Positions 43,272 through 50,642 of a stretch of DNA of 52,653 nucleotides are shown one piece after another. The position numbers and the translations under genes are program-made. Position 1 is the first letter of the stretch; each line of letters begins with the position of its first letter. The stretch covers positions 1 through 52,653 of the forward strand of contig CAYQBA010000003.1 of NCBI GenBank assembly GCA_964415605.1, given 5' to 3'. The notes below the pieces were generated by a model that was given only the letters and a program-made list of their open reading frames with translations, ran no database searches and was not told the DNA's origin. Origin of the DNA: UCB3 sp964415605 (GTDB lineage: Bacteria > Chloroflexota > Anaerolineae > Epilineales > Epilineaceae).

Positions 43272-46200
43272 TCAGCCCAGCCACGTTCGGGCGTATGCCA
43301 ACGCGCCCACTGCGTCCAGCGCGGCGCCGGCGGCATTGGCCGCCTCGGCGTGGTCGGCGTGCAGCGCCATCCGCGCCGACGCTGCCAGCTCCTTGATCTC
43401 GATTGCGATGGCCGGCGGGCGCGGGGCTTCCCCCTGCGCCCGCAAGGCATCGGCGGCCGCGACAAGCGTCAAGACGGCTTCGTGGTCGCCGCGCGCCCCG
43501 GCCAGCGCGACCAGGCGCTCGATGGCGCGGGCGATGTGCCAGGTCGAGCTCGAGTGGTTGCTGATCGAGAGCGCGTCGCGCAGGTCGGCCGCCGCACGGG
43601 TCGGGTCGCCGCGCGCCAGGCTGAGCTGGCTGGCATGAAGCAACCCCTCCGCGATGGCGGGCTGCCAGGCCACTTGGCGGGCCAGGGCAAGACCTTCGTC
43701 CAGCGCGGCTTCGGCGAGGTCGAGCTCTCCAGATCGAAGATGCACAAGCGCCAGGATGATCAGGCCGGAACCGACGCCCTGCGCATCGCCCATCCCACGC
43801 AGCATCGTCAGGCGGGCCTCTCCGAGATCGCGAGCCCGCGCGAGGTCGCCGCGCTCGCAAGCGCAGCGAACCAAGACCTCCATGGCTTCGGCGGCTCCGT
43901 ACTCCGCCCCGGCGGCCTGGTACAGCTTCAGGCTCTCGTGCCCATGGGCACCGGCGGCATCGTACTCACCTCGGCTGAGCTCGATGCCCGCCAGCGTGCA
44001 GAGTGCGCCGGCGATGGAGTGCGGGTCGCCTTCCGCGCGGCGGATCGCAAGGCAGGCGTCGATCAGCGCCTTCGACTCGGACAAGCGACCCTCCTCGTAA
44101 GCGACTTGGGCGATGTTGCTCAAGACGGCGGCTTCGCTGTTCTGGTCGCCCTCGGCGCGCATCACGGCGAGGCACTCAGCGAAGCACTGGCGCGACGCGG
44201 AATAGTCGCCCATCGCGCGCAACAGCGAACCGAGATTGTTCAGCAGCTTGCCTACGTCCGCCTGCCTGTCGTCGGCCCGTGCCAGCACCAGCCCTTCTTC
44301 CCAGGCCGAGCGGGCCGCCGCATAGTCTCCCTGGTAGTACGTCAGCGCCCCGTATGCGTTGATGGCCCGCCCGCGTATCGCGGGCGGCACAGCTGCCGCG
44401 CCGCCCGCGGCAAGGAGATCGCCCAGGCGCTGGCGCCCCTCGCGGAGGTAGCCGCGCATGTACCAGAACGGCCACAACGCCGCGGCCAACCGCAGCCCGG
44501 GCTCGACAGAGGATCCCTTCGCGGCCCACGCCAGCGCCGCCCGGCAGTTGTCGTGCTCGGCCTCGATCCGGTCCAGCCACATGGCCTGCTCGGGCCCGTG
44601 CAGCCGCGCCTCGGCGCCGTGCGCGAAGGCCGCGCACCACTCGAGGTGGGTGGCCTGCAGCGCTTCGGCCTCACCCGATGCGGCGAGCTGCTCGAGCGCG
44701 TACTGCCGGATGGTCTCGAACAGGCGGTAGCGTTGGGCCGACCCTTCGCCGGCAAGCGCCACCAGCGACTTGTCCACCAGGCCGGCCAGGAGGTCGAGCA
44801 CCTCCCAGTCGGGGATGACGGCGTCAGCGCACACGGCCTCGGCCATCTCGATGGTCCACCCTCCCGCGAAGACCGCCAACCGGTTGAGCAGCGTGCGTTC
44901 GGCGTCCGACAAGAGCCGGTAGCTCCAGTCGATCGCCCCGCGCATCGTCTGCTGGCGCGGGTCGGCGTCGCGCCGGCCTGACGTCAGCAGGCGCAGGTGG
45001 TCGTCCAGCCGCGCGGCGATTTGATCGGGGGCCAGCAGGCGCACGCGCGCCGCCGCCAGCTCGATGGCCAGCGCCAGGCCGTCGAGCCGCCGGCAGATGG
45101 CGGCCACCGCCGGGGCGTTGGCCGGCGTCAGCGCGAACCCCGACGCCGTGTCGGTCGCGCGGGCGACGAACAGCTGGCCGGCTTCGGAGTCCAGCACGCC
45201 GCGCACCGCGGCCGCCGGATCGCCCGCCGCGACCGCGCGGGCGTCCGGGACCCGCAGCGGCGGCACATGGAAGACGGCCTCCGCGGCGATCGCCAGCGCT
45301 TCGCGGCTCGTCGCCACGATGCTGACGCCCGGGCACGCCCGGGCGATCGCCTCGGCCAGGCGCGCGCAGGCGTCGATGACGTGCTCGCAGTTGTCGAGGA
45401 CGAGCATGGCGCGGCGCGGCTTCAAGTGCTCGATCAGCGTGTCGTGCACCGGGACCCCCGGAGCCTCGCGGACGCCCAGCACGGTGGCGACGGCCTGTGT
45501 CACGAGTGCCGCGTCGGTCAGGGTGGCGAGCTCGATCAGCCAAGCGCCGCCGGCGAACGCCTCCCGCTGCGCGCCGGCCACATGCAGCGCCAGGCGCGTC
45601 TTGCCCGCCCCCCCGGGGCCGACGAGCGTCACCACCGCGGCGCGGCCCAAGAGCTCCGCGACCGCCTCGGCCTCCGCGCCCCGGCCGACGAACGCGTTGG
45701 GCGCGACGGGCAGGTTGTGCGGCGCACCGCCCTGGCTGGCCAGTGCCGGGAAGTCCGCCGGCAGCGCGGGGTGCACGAGCTGGAAGACGCGTTCCGGTTC
45801 GGCCACGTCCCGGAGCCGATGGGTGCCGAGGTCGCGCAGCGTGCCGCCGCCGGGCGGCGTCGCCTGAAGCAGGTCGCGCGTCACCCCCGAGAGGATGGTC
45901 TGCCCGCCGTGCGCCGCGCCCAAGAGCCGCGCCGAGCGGTTGAGCACGGTGCCGAAGTAGTCGGCATCGCGCACCTCGGGCACGCCGGTGTGCAGGGCGC
46001 AGCGCACGCGGATCGGCGCGGCGGCGTCCGCGGCGGCCGGGAGGAGCGCGATCTGGGCCGCCAGCGCGGCCGCCAGCGCATCGTCCGGCGTGGTGAACGC
46101 GGCGCAGAACGCGTCGCCCACGGTCTTGAAGACATGCCCGCCATGTCCCTCGATCGCTTGCCGGACGATGGCGTCGTGGCGCGCCAAGGCGGCGCGCATC

Positions 46201-46286
46201 GCCTCGGGCTGCTGGGCCCACAGGCGGGTGCTGCCCTCGATGTCGGTGAAGAGGAACGTCACCGTTCCGGTGGGGAGCGAGTCCAA
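43272..46286 (-). CDS. Class III adenylate/guanylate cyclase-domain regulator with STAND ATPase and TPRs
   Basis: This encodes about 1,004 aa from a TTG at 46286 with GGAG 9 nt upstream. An upstream GTG at 46343 and a still longer frame to 46508 are possible, but the conserved region begins here. The cyclase homology domain (about 5-175) has VTFLFTDIEGSTRLW, HGGHVFKTVGDAFCAAF and VLNRSARLLGAA; both metal-binding Asp (TDIEGS, VGDAF) are present. A STAND/NB-ARC ATPase follows with Walker A LVGPGGAGKTRLAL (about 222) and Walker B MLVLDNCEHV (about 295). The C-terminal part (about 640-1000) is TPRs (AINAYGALTYYQGDYAAARS, LNNLGSLLRAMGDYSASRQC). Such proteins are common in Actinobacteria and Chloroflexota as signalling hubs. 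Whether this one makes cAMP is unproven. No output DNA-binding domain is seen. Confidence 0.85.
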   Translation of the reverse strand: MDSLPTGTVTFLFTDIEGSTRLWAQQPEAMRAALARHDAIVRQAIEGHGGHVFKTVGDAFCAAFTTPDDALAAALAAQIALLPAAADAAAPIRVRCALHTGVPEVRDADYFGTVLNRSARLLGAAHGGQTILSGVTRDLLQATPPGGGTLRDLGTHRLRDVAEPERVFQLVHPALPADFPALASQGGAPHNLPVAPNAFVGRGAEAEAVAELLGRAAVVTLVGPGGAGKTRLALHVAGAQREAFAGGAWLIELATLTDAALVTQAVATVLGVREAPGVPVHDTLIEHLKPRRAMLVLDNCEHVIDACARLAEAIARACPGVSIVATSREALAIAAEAVFHVPPLRVPDARAVAAGDPAAAVRGVLDSEAGQLFVARATDTASGFALTPANAPAVAAICRRLDGLALAIELAAARVRLLAPDQIAARLDDHLRLLTSGRRDADPRQQTMRGAIDWSYRLLSDAERTLLNRLAVFAGGWTIEMAEAVCADAVIPDWEVLDLLAGLVDKSLVALAGEGSAQRYRLFETIRQYALEQLAASGEAEALQATHLEWCAAFAHGAEARLHGPEQAMWLDRIEAEHDNCRAALAWAAKGSSVEPGLRLAAALWPFWYMRGYLREGRQRLGDLLAAGGAAAVPPAIRGRAINAYGALTYYQGDYAAARSAWEEGLVLARADDRQADVGKLLNNLGSLLRAMGDYSASRQCFAECLAVMRAEGDQNSEAAVLSNIAQVAYEEGRLSESKALIDACLAIRRAEGDPHSIAGALCTLAGIELSRGEYDAAGAHGHESLKLYQAAGAEYGAAEAMEVLVRCACERGDLARARDLGEARLTMLRGMGDAQGVGSGLIILALVHLRSGELDLAEAALDEGLALARQVAWQPAIAEGLLHASQLSLARGDPTRAAADLRDALSISNHSSSTWHIARAIERLVALAGARGDHEAVLTLVAAADALRAQGEAPRPPAIAIEIKELAASARMALHADHAEAANAAGAALDAVGALAYARTWLG

Positions 46287-46528
46287 GGCGAGGCGCTCCG
46301 AGCGTGACGCGAGAGGTCGGCGCGTTTGGAATGGTAGCGACACGGGTGGGGCGAAGCAATCGCGTGGGCGCCCGGCCGACCATTGGGGGCGGATGCGGCG
46401 CGCGTGGGTGAACCGACGGCCATGACCGTCGATCACCCCGGATTCGCCCCCCTGTCCGCCGCCGGCTATACTCCCGACGCGCCGCCCCCACCGCCGCCCG
46501 GCGGCCACGCCGGCCGTGCATCCGACCC

Positions 46529-48919
46529 ATGCCCTCTACCCGTCCGCGCCTCCACGTCCTCTTCGAGCACGGGCCAGACCTCCGGCCGTTCAGCACCGCG
46601 TACATCCGCCTGCTCCGGCCGCTGACGCACCCCACGGTCCGCGGTCATCTCGACGCCACGTTCGGCCGCCACGACAGCGGCGCCGCGGTCAATGCCGTCG
46701 TCGTCGACCGGCTGTGGCGGCCGGACGTCACGGCCGACCTCGCCGCCGACCTCGTCGCGCGCGCCCGGGAGCAGGGCGCGCGGGTGATCCACGCCCTCGA
46801 CGACAACTTCGCCGACCTGGCCGCGGAGTGGCCGGCCTGGGGCACGCGCGGCGCCATCGCCGCGTTCCACCGGCTCGTCCGGTCCGCCGACGGGCTCGTC
46901 GTCAGCACGCCCGCGCTCCGCGACCGGTTGGCGGATCTGAACCCGGCCATCGCGATCGTCCCCAACGCGCTCGACGAACGCCTGCTCGAGCCCGAGCGCG
47001 TCGACCCGGCGATGGCCGTGCTCGCCCCGCGCCGCCGGCCCGGCGACGACCGGGTGGTCATCGGCTACATGGGCACCTTCACGCACGACGCCGACTGGCG
47101 GCTCGTGGCGCCGGCCCTGCGCGAGGTGTGCCGGCGCCATCCGGGCCGCGTTGCCATCCAGCTCGTCGGCGTCGCCGGCCAGGCCGACACGCTCGCCGCG
47201 GCCGCGGACCTGCCGATCGAGGTCATCCGCCTGACGCCCGAGCAAATGGCCTACCCGGCCTTCCTGCCGTGGTTTACCCAGGCGCTCGACTGGGACATCG
47301 GCATCGCGCCGCTGTGCGACTCCGACTTTACCCGCACCAAGAGCGACATCAAGCACCTCGACTACGCGGCGGCCGGCCTGGCCGGGGTCTACAGCGCCGT
47401 GCCGGCCTATGCCGCCACGGTGCGCGACGACGAGACCGGGCTCGTCGTCCCGAACGCGCCGCGGGCCTGGGTCGACGCGCTCGATACCCTGGTCGGCGAC
47501 CCTGGCCGGCGCGCGCGGATCGGCGCCGCGGCGCAGGCCTACCTGCGGCGCGAGCGCACGCTGGCGGTGCGCGGCGGGGACTGGGTCGCGGCCTTCACGA
47601 CGCTGCTGGGGGCGTCGGGTCGGGCGCGGATGCATCGAGCGAGCGGGGTTCGGGCCGCCGCCGGACCGCCGTCCGTCCTCGACCCGCGCGTGGTCGGGCC
47701 GATCGTCGCGGCACCGGTTGCCGCCGGGGGCGTCGACCGCTCTCTGACCGTCGACGCGGCCACCCTGCCCCGCCACTCGGAGCTGACGCCGGCCCGCGAT
47801 CCCGGGCCGGGCGGCTCCCCCGCCCCCCGTGGCCCGGCGCCGCGCCCGCTGCGCCTGGCCGTCCTGTACGAGTACGGGCACGGCGGCGAGGCCCGCCCGC
47901 TGGCGAGCGCGCACCTGCGGCTGATCCGCCCGTTCCATCACCCGGCCGCCGCCGGGCGGGCCGACGCGACGTGGAGCACGCACTTCGACCCGCGCAACGT
48001 CGACGCGGTGGTGCTCGACCGCCTGTGGCGCCCGGACGTGACGCTGGACCACGTCGAGCGGCTGATCGAGGCCGTGCGCGACGTCGGCGCGGGCCTGATC
48101 TACGCGCTCGACGACAACCTCTTGGACCTGCCCGCCGAGCGGGCCGATTGGCCGACCGCCGCGCACCTGGCGGTGGTCCGCCGGCTGCTGGCCGAGGCCG
48201 ACGGGGTGCTGGCCAGCAGCGACGCGCTGGCGCGGCGGATCGCGCCGCTCGCGCGCCGCGTCGCCGTGGTGCCCAACGCGCTCGACGAGACCCTGCTCGG
48301 CCGGACCGGGCCGGCGCCGCTGGCGACGCCGTTCGGCCCGCGCCCGCTGGTCATCGGCTACATGGGCACGGCCACGCACGACGACGACCTGCGCATGGTC
48401 CTGCCGGTGCTGGCCGAGGTCTGCCGGCGGCATGCCGGGCGGGTAATCGTCGAGTGCGTCGGCGTGGTCCGCCAGCGCGCCACCCGGCGGCACATCGAGG
48501 CCGCGGGCATCCCCTTGCGCTTCGCCGCGCCGCACCCGGCCGAGGCCGAGTACCCGCTGTTCATGGCGTGGTTCACGCGGCACGTCCAGTGGGACGTGGC
48601 CATCGCGCCGCTGCGCGACACGCCGTTCCGCCGCTGCAAGAGCGACGTCAAGCTGCTCGACTACTGCGCGATCGGCGCGGCCGGCATCTACAGCCGCGTG
48701 GCGGCCTACGCCGGCAGCGTCCGCCACGGCGAGACGGGCTGGCTGGTCGACAACACGCCCGCGGCGTGGGTCGAAGCCCTCGAGACCCTGATCGCCGGCG
48801 CCGACCTGCGCCGCCACCTGGCCGACGGCGCCCGGCGCTACCTCTGGGCAGAGCGCACGCTGGCGCATCGGGCGGCCGACTGGCCGGCGGCCATCGAAGC
48901 CTTGCTGGCGCCGGGCTGA
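46529..48919 (+). CDS. Tandem GT-B glycosyltransferase (two GT4-like domains)
   Basis: This encodes 796 aa. Two homologous halves (about 1-365 and 440-796) are joined by a linker rich in Ala, Pro and Gly. Matching motifs are VVVDRLWRPDVT / VVLDRLWRPDVT, IHALDDNFADL / IYALDDNLLDLP, VPNALDERLL / VPNALDETLL, VIGYMGTFTHDADW / VIGYMGTATHDDDL, and RTKSDIKHLDYAAAG / RCKSDVKLLDYCAIG. The last is the C-terminal nucleotide-sugar region, in which K-x-K/DxK...E is usual in GT4, so each half is a full GT-B unit. No signal peptide; cytoplasmic or membrane-peripheral. It likely adds sugars to a surface polysaccharide. The O-antigen-ligase-like gene nearby fits this, though it is on the other strand. Confidence 0.87.
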   Translation: MPSTRPRLHVLFEHGPDLRPFSTAYIRLLRPLTHPTVRGHLDATFGRHDSGAAVNAVVVDRLWRPDVTADLAADLVARAREQGARVIHALDDNFADLAAEWPAWGTRGAIAAFHRLVRSADGLVVSTPALRDRLADLNPAIAIVPNALDERLLEPERVDPAMAVLAPRRRPGDDRVVIGYMGTFTHDADWRLVAPALREVCRRHPGRVAIQLVGVAGQADTLAAAADLPIEVIRLTPEQMAYPAFLPWFTQALDWDIGIAPLCDSDFTRTKSDIKHLDYAAAGLAGVYSAVPAYAATVRDDETGLVVPNAPRAWVDALDTLVGDPGRRARIGAAAQAYLRRERTLAVRGGDWVAAFTTLLGASGRARMHRASGVRAAAGPPSVLDPRVVGPIVAAPVAAGGVDRSLTVDAATLPRHSELTPARDPGPGGSPAPRGPAPRPLRLAVLYEYGHGGEARPLASAHLRLIRPFHHPAAAGRADATWSTHFDPRNVDAVVLDRLWRPDVTLDHVERLIEAVRDVGAGLIYALDDNLLDLPAERADWPTAAHLAVVRRLLAEADGVLASSDALARRIAPLARRVAVVPNALDETLLGRTGPAPLATPFGPRPLVIGYMGTATHDDDLRMVLPVLAEVCRRHAGRVIVECVGVVRQRATRRHIEAAGIPLRFAAPHPAEAEYPLFMAWFTRHVQWDVAIAPLRDTPFRRCKSDVKLLDYCAIGAAGIYSRVAAYAGSVRHGETGWLVDNTPAAWVEALETLIAGADLRRHLADGARRYLWAERTLAHRAADWPAAIEALLAPG

Positions 48920-48988
48920 GCAGGCGTCGCGACCACCGCCCGGCGCGCCGGGCGTGCATCTGGATCGGCGGTTCGCCCCCGCGCGGGC

Positions 48989-50500
48989 CTAGAGCTGGTC
49001 GACGTCGTGCGGCCCGCTCTCGCGGACGCCGGCGCTGGTGATCTGGACGAACTCGGCCGTGCGCTGCAGCTCATCGATCGACTCGGCACCGGCGTAGCTC
49101 AGGCCGGAGCGCAGGCCGCCGACGAGCTGGTGCAGGATGTCCATGACCGGGCCGCGATACGGGACGGCCGCCTCGACGCCTTCGGGCACGACGCGCTCGT
49201 ACTCGCGCTTCTTGTGGACCGACTCGTTTTCCTGCTGGTCGCGCGACATCGTGGCGCCCAGGCTGGCCATGCCGCGCGTGACCTTGAACCGCCGGCCCTT
49301 GCGCACCACCACGAGCCCCGGGCTCTCCTTGGTGCCGGCCAGGAGGCTCCCGATCATCACGGTCTGGGCCCCGGCCGCCAGGGCCTTGACGATGTCGCCG
49401 GAGTTGCGGATGCCGCCGTCGGCCACGATCGGCACGCGGGCGGACGCGGCGGCCGCGGCGCAGTCGGCGATGGCGGTGAGCTGCGGCACCCCGAAGCCGG
49501 TGACGAGGCGGGTGATGCAGATCGAGCCCGGCCCGACGCCGACCTTGATGGCGTCGGCGCCGGCGTCGATGAGGCGGGTGGTGCCCTCGGCGGTCGCGAC
49601 GTTGCCGACCACGAGGTCCCAACCATCTCCGAGCTGCGTGCGCAGGGTACGGGCGGCCTCGACGGCGTTGGCGGAGTCGCCGTGGGCGATGTCGACGACG
49701 AGCGCGTCGGCGCCGGCGGCCAGGAGCGCCTCGGCGCGCTGGATGTAGCCCGGCCGGACGCCGACGGCCGCCGCCACCACGAGGTGGCCCTTGTGGTCCT
49801 TGGTGGCCAAGGGGTAGTCCATGCCGTGCTCGATGTCCTTGGCGGTGATGAGCCCGACGAGCCGCCCGCGGGCGTCGACCAGCGGGAGCTTCTCGACGCG
49901 CGCGCGGTCGAGGATGGCGCGCGCCTCGCCGAACGGCGTGCCCTCGGGGGCGGTGATCAGGCGCTCGCGGGGGGTCATGACGGTGGTCACGGCGGCTTCG
50001 TCGTCGTCGTAGAACAGGATGTCGCGCCGGGTGACGATGCCCTGGGCGACCCGATCGGCGTCGACGATGACGACGCCGCCGACGCCGGCCTGGACCATCG
50101 CCGCGCGGGCCTGGCCGACGGTGGCGTCGGGCGGCAGGGTGAGCGGGTCGAGGAGGACGTAGGCCTCGGTGCGCTTGACGCGGCGGACCTCGTCGGCCTG
50201 CTGCTGGACGGTCAGGAAGCGGTGAATGACGCCGATGCCGCCGGCCCGCGCGAGGGCGATGGCCATGCCGCTCTCGGTGACGGTGTCCATGTTGGAGCTG
50301 ACGATGGGGATGTGGAGGCGGATGCGGCGCGAGAACCAGGTGTCGGTCCGGGTGTCGCCGCGCGATCGGATGTCGGAGTAGCGCGGCACCATCAGCACGT
50401 CGTCGAATGTCAGCCCCAGCGCGGGCCGCACGTTGAGGTGACCGACGTGCGCGTCCAGGAGGCGCGGCTGGGTGCGCAGGGCTTCCATCGTCCGTTCCAT
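48989..50500 (-). CDS. guaB: IMP dehydrogenase
   Basis: GuaB oxidises IMP to XMP with NAD+, the committed step of GMP synthesis, in the cytoplasm. The 503-aa protein has LTFDDVLMVPRYSDI and IPIVSSNMDTVTESGMAIAL near the N-terminus. Two CBS domains follow (about 112-235, for example GVVIVDADRVAQGIVTRRDI). KVGVGPGSICITR carries catalytic Cys at about 328, DGGIRNSGDIVKALAAGA binds phosphate, and the flap has REYERVVPEGVEA with the conserved Arg-Tyr type element. GAGGAG lies 6 nt before the ATG. The length is normal. The leader upstream contains a terminator-like hairpin (see 50539). The gene is not next to guaA here. Confidence 0.96.
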   Translation of the reverse strand: MERTMEALRTQPRLLDAHVGHLNVRPALGLTFDDVLMVPRYSDIRSRGDTRTDTWFSRRIRLHIPIVSSNMDTVTESGMAIALARAGGIGVIHRFLTVQQQADEVRRVKRTEAYVLLDPLTLPPDATVGQARAAMVQAGVGGVVIVDADRVAQGIVTRRDILFYDDDEAAVTTVMTPRERLITAPEGTPFGEARAILDRARVEKLPLVDARGRLVGLITAKDIEHGMDYPLATKDHKGHLVVAAAVGVRPGYIQRAEALLAAGADALVVDIAHGDSANAVEAARTLRTQLGDGWDLVVGNVATAEGTTRLIDAGADAIKVGVGPGSICITRLVTGFGVPQLTAIADCAAAAASARVPIVADGGIRNSGDIVKALAAGAQTVMIGSLLAGTKESPGLVVVRKGRRFKVTRGMASLGATMSRDQQENESVHKKREYERVVPEGVEAAVPYRGPVMDILHQLVGGLRSGLSYAGAESIDELQRTAEFVQITSAGVRESGPHDVDQL

Positions 50501-50538
50501 GGCTCTCTCCTCGGGCAGTCCGCGGTCGATCTACATGC

Positions 50539-50560
50539 AAAACGCGCCGTCTCAGGCGCG
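50539..50560 (-). terminator. Intrinsic terminator-like hairpin upstream of guaB
   Basis: On the minus strand CGCGCC-TGAGAC-GGCGCG is followed by TTTT. It sits 39 bp before guaB and 83 bp after the stop of the gene at 50643, so it can end that transcript or act as an attenuator in the guaB leader. A second small hairpin (50567-50580, CGGGC-GGAC-GCCCG) lies just upstream. Confidence 0.6.
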
Positions 50561-50592
50561 CCAACCCGGGCGTCCGCCCGAGCTTGCGCCTA

Positions 50593-50602
50593 ATGCTAGC
50601 AT
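50593..50602 (-). promoter_or_regulatory. Palindromic extended -10 candidate for guaB
   Basis: ATGCTAGCAT is a perfect 10-bp palindrome that reads TGC-TAGCAT on the minus strand, an extended -10-like sequence about 95 bp before guaB. If used, the leader would contain both hairpins described at 50539-50580. Confidence 0.35.
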
Positions 50603-50642
50603 GGAGCAACGGCCCGAACGAAGGCGCGCCGCGGAAGTGATC

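Noticed and set aside
49007..50593. A 528-codon plus-strand frame
   Set aside because: It is antisense to guaB, whose family motifs are unmistakable.
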